64,000 nt of DNA from JBBAGC01 sp964491265 (GCA_964491265.1 CAZBFP010000005.1:1-64000), one strand, 5' to 3'. Shown: positions 35,519 to 45,073, counted from the first letter of the stretch. Notes: generated from the sequence alone by a model not told the origin. Made by a program: numbers and translations.

Positions 35519-35790
35519 AGGGGGCACGTTAAATTAAAACTTGAGTAATTTGATGAATCAGAGTATAAAAAAACCTGTTCATATTGTTGAGTTTGCAAAA
35601 GATTTCAATTTATTGATATATACTTGATTTTTTTGTCATGAAAAGCGGTTGGCGATTGAATTGGAATTTAAAAATTGTGGATTAAAGATAAAGATGTATT
35701 AAATAATATTGGTATAGTTATAGGAATGATAAAAATAATATTTTCAGTTTGAAAATATATGAACACGTGCCCCCTTTGGGGGACAGGGGG
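35511..35790. repeat. GC-rich inverted-repeat element, family 4 (copy 3)
   Basis: Right part of the left end (CCCCCGGAGGGGGCACGT) to the right end CACGTGCCCCCTTTGGGGGACAGGGGG. The interior shares the stretch around GTTGAG..TTTGCAAAAGATTT with copy 1 at 1805. The complete left end starts near 35214 but is interrupted by copy I. Confidence 0.75.
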
Positions 35791-35892
35791 ATAAACGGAG
35801 AAGTACTGCCGTGGTCAACCGGGGGGCTGAATTTATTTTGTATTCCGGGAATCCGGAATGTGCTACATCAATTAAACGGCGGAATAATAATT

Positions 35893-36981
35893 ATGGATTA
35901 CAGCAGCAGCAACAGGGATCAGCTCATCAGCCGGATAAAGGGGCTTGAGGAGGAACTGGACAGGAAGTGGTACGAGGAGCAGCATCTCTCTTTTATTTAC
36001 GATGCACTTGATTCAACACTTAATGGTGTAGCAATTACTGATCTTGATGGAATTATACGTTATGTTAATCCATCCTTTCTCCGGATGTTTGAATACACTT
36101 CAAAAGATGATGTGACGGGTAAATATGCTGCTGATATATTTGTAGCATCCAAAATAAGTAATATCGCTGACATTGACCGTATTCTGGAAAGGGAGGGGGA
36201 TAAGAAACTTGAATTTGATGTATACAGCAAAGACGGATCAATATTCCAGGTCGAGATTTCTTCATCTTCGGTAAAGGGGCGGGATGGGTATCTGGGGATT
36301 ATTCTCTCATTTAACGATATAACTGAGCGGAAAAATGTGGAGCTGGAAAACCGGATTCTTTCAACCATGATTATGAAGTCCCAGGAGATGGAGCGGCAGC
36401 GCGTTGCCAAGGATCTGCATGACGGGGTGGGGCAGACAATATCAGCTGCAAAACTGAATTTCGTTGCATATCAGAAAGATACAGTAAAACATAAGGAGAG
36501 ATTTAAAGCGGGGCTTCAGTTTATAGACAGTGCCAGCCGGGAGTTAAGGGAGATTTATAATGATCTTTACCCTTCAATTCTTTCTGACATGGGACTTGAG
36601 TCTACGATAAGGTGGTATGCCAAGAATTCACTTGAAATGAACAGGGTAAAGGTTATATTTGATATTAATATTGAGGAAAAGATTCAGCACTCTCTGGAGG
36701 TGGATATTTACCGGATAACCAAAGAGCTTTTTTCCAATATAGCAAAGCATTCGGGAGCGGATGCTGTTGATTTTATGCTTCACAGCAGTTCAGGAATGAT
36801 TAATCTTCGTGTTTCAGATAATGGATCAGGTTTTGAAATGACCAGACTTAATGACAGGCGCGGTTTTGGTATCTCCAATATTAAGCAGAGGGTTAACAGT
36901 CATGGAGGGGTATTAACTTTACAGGCCCTGCCTGGTGAGGGGACGTCTGTTGAAATTGCCATTAAGGGGGAAGAGAAATGA
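35893..36981 (+). CDS. PAS-domain sensor histidine kinase (NarL-type, HisKA_3)
   Basis: A 362-residue cytosolic kinase. A coiled-coil start (residues ~8-30), one PAS domain (~38-150: LNGVAITDLDGIIRYVN.. with FEYTSKDDV), then HisKA_3 with the phosphoacceptor H176 in RVAKDLHDGVGQ and a compact HATPase (NIAKHSGADAV, GSGFEM, GFGISNIKQRV). I start at ATG 35893; an in-frame extension to 35749 would read through the GC-rich element and is not credible. Its stop overlaps the response regulator start (ATGA), so the two are translationally coupled. Confidence 0.9.
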   Translation: MDYSSSNRDQLISRIKGLEEELDRKWYEEQHLSFIYDALDSTLNGVAITDLDGIIRYVNPSFLRMFEYTSKDDVTGKYAADIFVASKISNIADIDRILEREGDKKLEFDVYSKDGSIFQVEISSSSVKGRDGYLGIILSFNDITERKNVELENRILSTMIMKSQEMERQRVAKDLHDGVGQTISAAKLNFVAYQKDTVKHKERFKAGLQFIDSASRELREIYNDLYPSILSDMGLESTIRWYAKNSLEMNRVKVIFDINIEEKIQHSLEVDIYRITKELFSNIAKHSGADAVDFMLHSSSGMINLRVSDNGSGFEMTRLNDRRGFGISNIKQRVNSHGGVLTLQALPGEGTSVEIAIKGEEK

Positions 36982-37643
36982 ATAATGAGGTAAGGCTTTT
37001 TCTTGCTGATGATCACACAATTCTGCGCGAGGGGCTTAAGCTGATTATTGAAGATGTACCGCATTATACCGTTGTGGGGGAAGCGGGAGATGGTAAAGAG
37101 GCTCTTGACATGATTGAAAAGCTGAATCCCCATATCGCCATACTTGATATATCAATGCCCACAATGAGCGGAATTGATGTTGCAAGATATATGAAGAAAT
37201 ATGTTCCTGAATCAAAAATTATTATTCTCTCCAGGCATGATAATGAGGAGTATGTCAAGGAGCTTCTTAAAACAGGTGTTAATGGTTATGTTTTAAAAGA
37301 TGATGCAGGGGATGATCTTTTAAGGGCCATTGACGCAGTACTGAAAGATAATGTTTACCTGAGTCCGGGGGTTGCTGCAAAAGTAGTTTCCGATTATGTT
37401 TCCATGGAGCAGGGGGGATCTGAAGAGGGGTCTGGTTCACAGTTTGAGCTTCTTACAGGGAGGGAGAGAGAGGTTCTGAAACTGATTGCTGAAGGTAAAA
37501 GCGGGATGGATATTGCAGAATGCCTCAGGATTTCTCCCCGCACTGTCAAGGTCCATAGAGCCAATGTAATGAAAAAACTTGGTGTTCACAAAAGTTCTGA
37601 ACTTGTAATTTATGCTGTAAGAAACAATATGATAGAGATTTAA
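36978..37643 (+). CDS. NarL/FixJ-type response regulator
   Basis: A 221-residue transcription factor, receiver domain (residues 1-~120, phosphoacceptor D57 in AILDISMP, acidic pair ADDH, K at LKDDAG) and a C-terminal LuxR/GerE helix-turn-helix (LTGREREVLKLIAEG..CLRISPRTVKVHRANVMKKLG). The partner kinase is encoded immediately upstream and overlaps by 4 bases. The betaine transporter follows 310 bases downstream on the same strand, so osmotic or respiratory control of it is possible but not proven. Confidence 0.92.
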   Translation: MNNEVRLFLADDHTILREGLKLIIEDVPHYTVVGEAGDGKEALDMIEKLNPHIAILDISMPTMSGIDVARYMKKYVPESKIIILSRHDNEEYVKELLKTGVNGYVLKDDAGDDLLRAIDAVLKDNVYLSPGVAAKVVSDYVSMEQGGSEEGSGSQFELLTGREREVLKLIAEGKSGMDIAECLRISPRTVKVHRANVMKKLGVHKSSELVIYAVRNNMIEI

Positions 37644-37760
37644 TTATTAATTTTAAGCAGATGCTCATCTATTTTCCTTCTATTGTTCATCTTCCCGGTT
37701 TTGCCCTTTAATTCAGCTACATTAGTCTTTTTTGTGTTTTAATATAATACTTTTGGCCTA

Positions 37761-37788
37761 TTGACGTGACCGTTTTACCGGTTATTCT
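37761..37788 (+). promoter_or_regulatory. Candidate promoter of the betaine transporter operon
   Basis: TTGACG, 16-base spacer, TATTCT, 166 bases before the ATPase start. The long leader (37789-37953) contains no recognised riboswitch. Weak -10 match. Confidence 0.35.
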
Positions 37789-37953
37789 TTATCAAAGTCG
37801 GGGTGAAGTATTTTTTTTTTGCTTTCCCCTTGAATTATATTTAATCTTATATTAGAGCCTCCGGATGAGTTGTAAGTTTGCGGGTAATTAAGTATATTCC
37901 GGATTAATTCCGGATATCTGAATAAAGACAAAAGAGAATGGTCAGGATTGATT

Positions 37954-39147
37954 ATGGTAAAGATGAAAGTAGAAGGTATTTATAAGATTTTTGGAGCGAA
38001 TACAAAATCTGCAATGAAAATGTTAAAGGATGGCATGAAAAAAGATGCAATCCTGGAAAAAACAGGGTGCGCAGTGGCAGTTGTAGATGCCTCATTTGAA
38101 GTATTCGATGGCGAGACCCTGGTGATAATGGGACTTTCCGGAAGCGGGAAATCAACGCTCCTCAGATGTATTAACCGGCTTGTGGAACCTTCTGCCGGGA
38201 AAGTGTTTATAGATGGTATTGATGTAACTGCCCTTTCTGATGAGGAGCTTAGAAGTCTAAGGCAGAAGAAATTCGGCATGGTTTTTCAGAATTTTGCCCT
38301 TTTCCCCAATAAAACTGTACTTGAGAATGCCTATTTCGGGCTTGAGGTTCAGAAAAAAGAAAAGGAAGAGTGTATTGAAAAGGGTATGGAGGCCCTGGAT
38401 ATGGTTGGCCTTAAAGGGTGGGGGGATTATTATCCCTCTCAGATGAGCGGCGGTATGCAGCAGCGTGTAGGTCTGGCCCGGGCTCTTGCAATCAACCCTG
38501 ATATTCTTTTAATGGATGAAGCATTCAGCGCACTTGATCCGCTGATCCGGACAGAGATGCAGGAGGAACTTCTCAGTCTTGAAGATAAGGTAAAGAAAAC
38601 AATAATTTTTATTACTCATGATTTAAGTGAAGCCCTCAAAATCGGCGATAGAATTATTTTAATGAAGGATGGAGCAATAGTTCAGATAGGAACACCGGAG
38701 GAGATTCTCACTAATCCTGCTACAAAGTATGTGGAAAAGTTTGTAGAAAATGTTGATCTTACAAGGGTTCTTACCGCTGGGGATGTTATGGTGAAGAGCA
38801 GCTCAATAACATTCGGCAAGGATGGCCCTAAAACAGCGCTTCATACCATGAAGGAAAAGGGTATTTCAAGTATCTTTGTAGTTGATAAGTCAAAAATATT
38901 TAAAGGGATTGTTTCAGCTGAAAAGGCAAAGCAGTCTGTAGAAAGTGGCGAATCGAATCTTGAAAGTATTCTTGAAGAGATAAATGAGTTCAGGGTACCC
39001 CCGGATGCTCCGCTTCAGGAAATTATGCCTATTATAGCAGAGTCGAAGTATCCTCTGGCTGTAGTTGATGAGAATAATAAATTATTGGGAATGGTTGTAA
39101 GGGGTTCATTAATTGCAGGGCTTGCAGAAAGAGGGGTATCACAATGA
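37954..39147 (+). CDS. proV: Glycine betaine/proline ABC transporter ATP-binding protein
   Basis: A 397-residue ATPase of the OpuA/ProU type. The leader MKVEGIYKIFG is typical, as is the long insert before Walker A (GLSGSGKST), then QMSGGMQQRVGLARAL (signature) and ILLMDEAFSALDPLIR (Walker B). The C-terminal ~120 residues are two CBS domains, which in OpuA sense ionic strength. I start at ATG 37954 (AGGA 7 bases upstream); a TTG at 37948 is in frame. It is the first of three genes, overlapping the permease by 4 bases. Confidence 0.92.
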   Translation: MVKMKVEGIYKIFGANTKSAMKMLKDGMKKDAILEKTGCAVAVVDASFEVFDGETLVIMGLSGSGKSTLLRCINRLVEPSAGKVFIDGIDVTALSDEELRSLRQKKFGMVFQNFALFPNKTVLENAYFGLEVQKKEKEECIEKGMEALDMVGLKGWGDYYPSQMSGGMQQRVGLARALAINPDILLMDEAFSALDPLIRTEMQEELLSLEDKVKKTIIFITHDLSEALKIGDRIILMKDGAIVQIGTPEEILTNPATKYVEKFVENVDLTRVLTAGDVMVKSSSITFGKDGPKTALHTMKEKGISSIFVVDKSKIFKGIVSAEKAKQSVESGESNLESILEEINEFRVPPDAPLQEIMPIIAESKYPLAVVDENNKLLGMVVRGSLIAGLAERGVSQ

Positions 39148-39974
39148 TAATACCAAAGTTACCATTAGACGTTGCTGTAGATAATTTTATTGATTATACA
39201 ACAACACATTTTGCATTTATAACAAAAGCAATTTCAAGATTCATGAAAATCGGAATCGATTCTGTAAATGATTTTCTCATGTTCATCCCGCCTCCGGTAT
39301 TGATATTAATTTTTGTGGCTCTGGCCTGGTATTTCAGTACAAGGGGGATTGCAGTTTTTACAGCACTTGGCCTTCTCTTTATATGGAATCTGGGTTTGTG
39401 GCCGGCATCGATTATTACACTTACGCTTGTTATAATTGCCACATTCATCTCTGTACTGATTGGCATGCCTCTCGGTATTCTTGCTGCACTTCGTCCGGGG
39501 GCCAGGAGGGTCACTATGCCGATTCTCGATTTTATGCAGACTATGCCCGCATTTGTGTATCTTATACCGGCAATTCCATTTTTTGGACTTGGTGTGGTTT
39601 CTGCTGTGTTTACAACAGTTATTTTTTCAATGCCCCCTGCTATAAGGCTTACATGCCTTGGTATTCAGCAGATACCCTCTGAGTATATTGAGGCAGCGGA
39701 TTCTTTTGGAGCAACCGAGAAGCAGAAGCTCTTTCAGATCCAGCTTCCCCTGGCCATGCCGACAATAATGGCAGGGATAAATCAGACAATTATGCTTGCA
39801 CTGTCAATGGTGGTTATTGCTGCGATGATTGGAGCTGGAGGTCTGGGTGGTGAAGTATGGAGAGCTATACAGAGACTGCAGCCTGGTATGGGTTTTGAGG
39901 CGGGTATTGCAGTTGTTATTATGGCCATAATTCTTGACCGTATTACACAGAATATACGTAAAAGAAGTGAATAG
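39144..39974 (+). CDS. proW: Glycine betaine/proline ABC transporter permease
   Basis: A 276-residue integral membrane permease with about six helices and the EAA loop ECADSFGATEKQKLFQIQLPLAMPTIMAGINQ-like segment (EAADSFGATEKQKLFQIQLP) that docks to the ATPase. TMPAFVYLIPAIPFFGLG is the conserved family stretch. It overlaps proV by 4 bases (ATGA) and is followed by the binding-protein gene 113 bases on. Confidence 0.92.
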   Translation: MIIPKLPLDVAVDNFIDYTTTHFAFITKAISRFMKIGIDSVNDFLMFIPPPVLILIFVALAWYFSTRGIAVFTALGLLFIWNLGLWPASIITLTLVIIATFISVLIGMPLGILAALRPGARRVTMPILDFMQTMPAFVYLIPAIPFFGLGVVSAVFTTVIFSMPPAIRLTCLGIQQIPSEYIEAADSFGATEKQKLFQIQLPLAMPTIMAGINQTIMLALSMVVIAAMIGAGGLGGEVWRAIQRLQPGMGFEAGIAVVIMAIILDRITQNIRKRSE

Positions 39975-40087
39975 GCTTATTATGAATTACGGTTTATCCG
40001 GGGTAGAATAATTACCCGGATGCTGTGATTGTTATTTATATAGAACAGTTCCCTATCGGGACTGTAAAAATTTATCTGGAGGATAAT

Positions 40088-40942
40088 ATGTTTAAAAGAA
40101 TTATTTTAGCTCTGATTTCTCTTTCTTTGATAGCGGCTGTTTATACAGGGTGTACAAAAAAAGAGACAAAAGGTACTGTTAAGCTTGTTTATGTTGAATG
40201 GGATTGCGCAATAGCCAGTACTCATGTAGCAAAAGCTGTTATTGAGGAGAGGCTTGGTTATACAGTGGAAGTTATACCTGTTGCAGCTGCGGCAATGTGG
40301 CAGTCAGTTGCATCGGGTGAGGCTGATGCAATGACAACTGCATGGCTCCCTGTAACTCATGCTGATTACTTTGGAAAGGTGAAAAAGGATGTAGTCGATC
40401 TGGGCCCGAATTTTAAAGGTGCAAAACTTGGTCTTGTTGTACCTTCTTATGTGGAAATCGATTCCCTTGCTGATTTGAGAAGCAATATGGATAAGTTTGA
40501 TAACCAGATTATTGGTATAGATCCGGGTGCAGGATTAATGAAGATAACTGAAGACTTTATTAAAAAGTATAAAGTTGATGCTAAGCTTATTGAGGGGAGC
40601 GGCGCTACTATGGCAGCAGCACTTAAGGAAGCCATAGATAAAAAGGAATGGGTTGTTGTTACAGGATGGGCTCCGCACTGGAAATTCGGAAGATGGGACC
40701 TGAAAATTCTTAAAGATCCTAAAAATGACTTCGGCGCTGAAGAAACAATTAATACTGTTGTCCGCAAGGGTCTTAAAGAGGAAATGCCTGAAGTATATGC
40801 TTTTCTTGATAAGTTTGCATGGGAGAGCGAAGATATAGCTTCAGTAATGGTGGCTAATCAGGAGAAAAGGGCTGATTTTAACAAGACAGCTTTGAAATGG
40901 GTAAAAGATAATAAAGATAAAGTTGATAAATGGCTTGAGTAG
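40088..40942 (+). CDS. Glycine betaine-binding lipoprotein (OpuAC-like)
   Basis: A 284-residue substrate-binding protein. After a hydrophobic signal the lipobox reads AAVYTGC (Tyr at -3, loose), so it is probably lipidated at C19 or close to it. The mature part has WDCAIASTHVAKAV and later AAMWQSVASGEADAM, TAWLPVTH, and GWAPHWKFG, the tryptophan-rich residues that form the aromatic cage for betaine. I start at ATG 40088 because GGAGG lies 6 bases upstream; a frame from 40025 has no such site. It completes the operon and is followed by a terminator. Confidence 0.9.
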   Translation: MFKRIILALISLSLIAAVYTGCTKKETKGTVKLVYVEWDCAIASTHVAKAVIEERLGYTVEVIPVAAAAMWQSVASGEADAMTTAWLPVTHADYFGKVKKDVVDLGPNFKGAKLGLVVPSYVEIDSLADLRSNMDKFDNQIIGIDPGAGLMKITEDFIKKYKVDAKLIEGSGATMAAALKEAIDKKEWVVVTGWAPHWKFGRWDLKILKDPKNDFGAEETINTVVRKGLKEEMPEVYAFLDKFAWESEDIASVMVANQEKRADFNKTALKWVKDNKDKVDKWLE

Positions 40943-40970
40943 TTATTAAGCATAATTGAGTTATTTATAA

Positions 40971-40999
40971 AACCGTCTCTTCTTGAGGCGGTTTTTTTT
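40971..40999 (+). terminator. Intrinsic terminator of the betaine operon
   Basis: AACCGTCTC-ttctt-GAGGCGGTT (one T-G pair) followed by TTTTTT, 28 bases after the stop of the binding protein. Confidence 0.88.
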
Positions 41000-41024
41000 G
41001 TACCAGTATAATTATAGCGGTGGT

Positions 41025-41109
41025 GTCATTCCCGCGCAGGCGGGAATCTCATAACTCCTGATTACTCCTGGAGATTCCGGCACTACTTTATCACTTCGGC
41101 CGGAATGAC
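41025..41109. repeat. Double-hairpin repeat, family 3 (copy L)
   Basis: GTCATTCCCGCGCAGGCGGG to CTTCGGCCGGAATGAC, the same unit and orientation as copy J at 8870, 25 bases past the operon terminator. Confidence 0.8.
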
Positions 41110-41348
41110 AGACTTTACCGCCCCGTCTGAAATTATACTGCTATCTTTTTTTATGATTGCACCATGCTTCGATAAAAGGTTGACAGGATCTGCAAAAATC
41201 GTGGGAATATAATTTTAATATTTGTCTTTTTTAAACTTAACTTTTTTCTCTGGAATCCTCTCTAATATATTGTTTTTGTTTATTGCCGGTAACCGGCAGA
41301 TTAGCGGATTTAATTTTCAGTGATAAAAGAAATATTAACGAGGAATTT

Positions 41349-42734
41349 ATGAATGATAAATTTTTTCAAACCCTTGAAGAGGGGAGAAAATTAATTTCAT
41401 CTGCTCCCTGCGAATATGCAGATATAAGGCTTTCCCTGTCAGAGGGTACAGGTATATCCCTTTCAAAGGATAATATTGAATCAGTAAGCTCCAGCGATTC
41501 TGTGGGGGGATCTGTGAGAATTCTCAAAAACGGGGCATGGGGATTTTCCACTTTCAATGATATCGGTAACCTGGAAAAGTATTTTAAAGCTGCACTCCGG
41601 TCTGCTATGATGGTGAATCCGGCAGAAAAGTCACTTGCTGCAGCAGGGCAGGGGAGAAGGGCTTCATTTAAAACAGCGTCCATTAGACCGGCTGAATCGG
41701 TTACACTTGATGAAAAATTTGAACTTATTAATAGTTATAATAAAATACTTATGGGATCTGAAAAGATTCAGACAACACGTGCAATTTACAGGGATGTGAA
41801 GACTTACTATGTTTATCTGAACAGTGAAGGATCGGATCTTTCATTTGATAAAAGCTATTGCGGAATTTCCCTGGCATCTGTTGCAAAGTCGGGGAGTCTT
41901 GTGCAGCCTTTTCATGAATCACTTTCCGGTTACGGAGGCTTTGAACTTGTTGAGGGGAAAGAAAATGCGGCAGAAAATGTGCTGAAAACATCACTCGATC
42001 TTCTTGATGCTGAATCTCTTCCTGGCGGGAAGTATGATGTAATTCTCGATCCCAAGCTATGCGGGGTTTTTATCCACGAGGCTTTTGGTCATCTTTCCGA
42101 GGCGGATTTTGTTCATGAAAATCCGCGCATGAGGGACATTATGAAAATAGGGCGTGACTTCGGGCCGGAAATACTGAATGTTTATGATGAAGGTGACAGG
42201 CCGGAGCTTTCAGGTTATATACCATTTGATGATGAGGGTATGGAACCTTCATCAACAGCGCTTATAAAAAACGGTATACTTTCAGGGAGGCTCCACTCAA
42301 GGGAAACAGCCTATAAAATGAATGAGGAGCCCACCGGCAATGCAAGGGCAATTGGCGTAATGAGACAGCCTATAGTTCGAATGACAAATACATATATAGA
42401 AAACGGGAAAAGCAGTAAAGATGAAATTTTCGATGCTGTTGATGATGGAATTTACGCGGTTGATGTAATCGGCGGGCAGACTAATCTGGAAATGTTCACC
42501 TTTACTGCAGGTTATGGGTATATGGTGAAAAATGGTAAAACAGGCAGAATGTTTAAGGATATAATATTGTCAGGTAACGTTTTTAATACCCTGAAGAATA
42601 TAAAAATGATTGGTAATGATAAGAAGATGTTCGGCGGACTTGGCGGGTGCGGTAAAGGAGGGCAGTCCCCTCTCCCTGTTTCATTCGGGGGCCCGCATAT
42701 GCTTGTCAGTGATGTCCTCATAGGGGGGAAATAA
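41349..42734 (+). CDS. tldD: TldD-like metalloprotease
   Basis: A 461-residue protein of the TldD/PmbA family. The zinc site is HEAFGHLSEAD with the H-E-x3-H pattern at residues 243-248. TldD forms a heterodimer with TldE and cleaves unfolded peptides; in E. coli the pair matures microcin B17 and degrades CcdA. I start at ATG 41349, where GAGGA lies 4 bases upstream; an upstream start at 41283 adds residues not seen in the family. TldE follows with a 1-base overlap (TAATG). No RiPP precursor or modification enzyme is nearby, so a general housekeeping role is more likely. Confidence 0.9.
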   Translation: MNDKFFQTLEEGRKLISSAPCEYADIRLSLSEGTGISLSKDNIESVSSSDSVGGSVRILKNGAWGFSTFNDIGNLEKYFKAALRSAMMVNPAEKSLAAAGQGRRASFKTASIRPAESVTLDEKFELINSYNKILMGSEKIQTTRAIYRDVKTYYVYLNSEGSDLSFDKSYCGISLASVAKSGSLVQPFHESLSGYGGFELVEGKENAAENVLKTSLDLLDAESLPGGKYDVILDPKLCGVFIHEAFGHLSEADFVHENPRMRDIMKIGRDFGPEILNVYDEGDRPELSGYIPFDDEGMEPSSTALIKNGILSGRLHSRETAYKMNEEPTGNARAIGVMRQPIVRMTNTYIENGKSSKDEIFDAVDDGIYAVDVIGGQTNLEMFTFTAGYGYMVKNGKTGRMFKDIILSGNVFNTLKNIKMIGNDKKMFGGLGGCGKGGQSPLPVSFGGPHMLVSDVLIGGK

Positions 42735-44026
42735 TGAAAAATATTCTTTTCAGCGCTGTACCAAAAGACGCGGCCTGGTTTGACGCGGTATATATAACCG
42801 GGAGAAGCACCCCCATAAGCTTTAAAAATAACAGGATCTACTCGGTTAATGAAAGTGAAAACAGCGGTTTTGGAGTAAGGGTAAATATGGATGGTAAAAC
42901 CGGATTTTCATCCACTAATGATCCTTCAGGTGTTGCGGATACTGTCAGACGTGCTGCAGCAACAGCTCCATACGGCGAGGTGGAGAAGTTCAAAATCCCG
43001 GGGGGTACTGTAAAGGGTTTTGATCCCCATGACAGCAGTATAGATCTTTTTGACCCAAAAGAAGAGATTGCAGCGGCAGAGCTTTTTATCCGTAAAATTG
43101 AGTCTGCTTTCCCTTCTATAAACGTGGATATGTCAGTGAGCGCTTCAGCAGGGTCTTTCAGGCTTATTAATTCCCAAGGGGTTGACCTTGAATATATTGA
43201 TTCGCTCTATTCGGTTTCAGTTTCCTGTTCTTATGTTGTGAAGGACGGGGATAAAATTGATACATGGGAAAGCGTCTCAGCTTTAAAGCCGATTGATTAT
43301 AATTATCTAAGTGACATTTTGATCAATAGAATCGCCAGGGGAATCAATCGGGAAAAACTGGCTTCCGGGACTTATCCGGTAATATTGCCCCCTTCAGCAG
43401 CTGCGCGTTTTCTGGGGATTATTGCTTCAGGACTTAACGGGCAGGCCCTGTGGAAGGGGATTTCCCCATTGGCCGGGAAAATGGGGGAAAAGGTTTTCAG
43501 TGATTCCTTAAGTCTTATTGATGACCCGCGTATAGAGGGATCACCATATACAGCACCATTTGATGGTGAGGGGATTAACCCTTCCAGAAGAGCCCTTATC
43601 AATAAGGGTGTGGTTGAAGGTTTTATTGCTGATCTGAAATATGCTGAAAGGCTCGGCATTGACCCCACAGGAAATGCGGCCAGGGGCTATTCATCTCTAC
43701 CTTCACCCTCTTTTAACGGCATTACCATGGACCCCGGCAGTATGAGCTTTAATGAAATTGTAAAGGGGATTGAACTGGGGATTGTGGCAGAGCAGTTTAT
43801 CGGCCTTGGCCAGTCTAATACTCTTAATGGCGATTTTTCAGCAAATCTTGACCTGGCCTTTCTCGTGGAGAATGGTGAAATAAAGGGGAGACTTAAAGAC
43901 TGCATGATAAGCGGGAATGTATATGATCTCATGAAGGGGAATATTATTTTAAGCAGAGAGATGGAGCGCAAAGGCTCATCATTGCTCCCCTATATCTGTC
44001 TCGATGGTGTGAGTTTTACAGCCTGA
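42734..44026 (+). CDS. tldE: TldE/PmbA-like partner protein
   Basis: A 430-residue TldD/PmbA-family protein that lacks the HExxxH metal site, as expected for the TldE subunit. The conserved FGVRVNMDGKTGFSST N-terminal stretch and the late GLGQSNTLNGDFSANL..VENGEIKGRLKD motif are both present. It lies directly after tldD and most likely forms the heterodimer with it. It converges with holA, with no spacer between the stops. Confidence 0.9.
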   Translation: MKNILFSAVPKDAAWFDAVYITGRSTPISFKNNRIYSVNESENSGFGVRVNMDGKTGFSSTNDPSGVADTVRRAAATAPYGEVEKFKIPGGTVKGFDPHDSSIDLFDPKEEIAAAELFIRKIESAFPSINVDMSVSASAGSFRLINSQGVDLEYIDSLYSVSVSCSYVVKDGDKIDTWESVSALKPIDYNYLSDILINRIARGINREKLASGTYPVILPPSAAARFLGIIASGLNGQALWKGISPLAGKMGEKVFSDSLSLIDDPRIEGSPYTAPFDGEGINPSRRALINKGVVEGFIADLKYAERLGIDPTGNAARGYSSLPSPSFNGITMDPGSMSFNEIVKGIELGIVAEQFIGLGQSNTLNGDFSANLDLAFLVENGEIKGRLKDCMISGNVYDLMKGNIILSREMERKGSSLLPYICLDGVSFTA

Positions 44027-45073
44027 TTACTTCAGGCTCAGGATTGAGGATGCAAGAACAAATACCGGCCTGCTAACAATTGAATTACCCGGTGTCCGGC
44101 TTTTAATTGAGTATTCGCTTTCAGCTATAAGTGTAAATATTTTTTTTGTTTTATCCCTGTTGAATTTTGCCGCAGATGAGTAGAATTTATCTCTCCTCTT
44201 CTGCGGTGCTGCCATACCTATTTTTTTCATCGCTTCATCAGGTGTATCCTGTTCAGCTATGCATTGATAGTATTTCTCCATTGTTTCGGTGTGCTTTGCT
44301 ATAAGATTGAGTATGAGGAGCTCGGCAGTACCCTGTTCAATAAGCATTTTAAGGAACTCAAGAGATCTTTTTTCCCGCTGGAACAGGGAATCTATGAAAT
44401 CAAAAACAGTAATCTCCCTTGTGTATCCCACCAGCTCTTTAATTATTTCAGGTGTAACATGCATGTCCCCCGATGTATATTCCAATGCATCCAGGGCTTC
44501 ATCAATTTTTTTTATATCATTGCCGGTATATTCGATGAGGAGCGGGATGATATTCTCTTCGAATGTAATTTTTTTATCTTTAAGGGCCTTGCTTATGTAA
44601 GTGTAAAGGTCACTGTCAAAATATTTCCAGAATTGAATTATGGAAATATTATCTTCATATTTTTTTGTAAGAAAAGCAGGGGGCTGATTCTTTGATGATG
44701 TAAGTACCAGAAGTGTCCCTTCTGCAATACCTCTTATCATGTCATCGATTGTATTTTTTGAAGCTTCATTCTGTTTAAGCATATCAATATTTCTTATTAT
44801 GCAGACCCTTTTATCGGAAAACATGGAGCCTGTCATTGCAAAGTCAGCAGCCTCCATAAATTGTTCGTAGGAATTTTTTTCATCAGTGATATGGAATCTA
44901 CCCGTATTATTGGACCTGTCCGGACTGTTGCCCAGAACTATCCCCAGTATGGTGTTTATGACTTTATCTTTTTCACCCTCCTCTTCACCTAAAAAAAGAT
45001 AAATCGATCCGGATAGCCCTTTGTTCAGCTCCTTTATAAACTGCTTTGAATTAGGATATTTTTTATAGGTCAT
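44027..45073 (-). CDS. holA: DNA polymerase III delta subunit
   Basis: A 348-residue clamp-loader subunit. The N-terminal IYLFLGEEEGEKDKVI region replaces the Walker A of AAA+ loaders; ALEYTSGDMHVTPEIIKELVG and the YCSAAKFNRDKTKK-like tail (FYSSAAKFNRDKTKKIF) are typical of HolA. It loads the beta clamp with delta prime and DnaX. It starts inside the stop of the lptE-like gene (4-base overlap), the same gene order as in Enterobacteria (lptE-holA). It shares no spacer with tldE. Confidence 0.9.
   Translation of the reverse strand: MTYKKYPNSKQFIKELNKGLSGSIYLFLGEEEGEKDKVINTILGIVLGNSPDRSNNTGRFHITDEKNSYEQFMEAADFAMTGSMFSDKRVCIIRNIDMLKQNEASKNTIDDMIRGIAEGTLLVLTSSKNQPPAFLTKKYEDNISIIQFWKYFDSDLYTYISKALKDKKITFEENIIPLLIEYTGNDIKKIDEALDALEYTSGDMHVTPEIIKELVGYTREITVFDFIDSLFQREKRSLEFLKMLIEQGTAELLILNLIAKHTETMEKYYQCIAEQDTPDEAMKKIGMAAPQKRRDKFYSSAAKFNRDKTKKIFTLIAESEYSIKSRTPGNSIVSRPVFVLASSILSLK

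Noticed and set aside
35749..35892. N-terminal extension of the sensor kinase
   Set aside because: It reads straight through the GC-rich element end; ATG 35893 starts exactly where homology-type sequence begins.
41349..44026. RiPP maturation cluster around TldD/TldE
   Set aside because: No precursor peptide, cyclodehydratase, radical SAM enzyme or exporter nearby.
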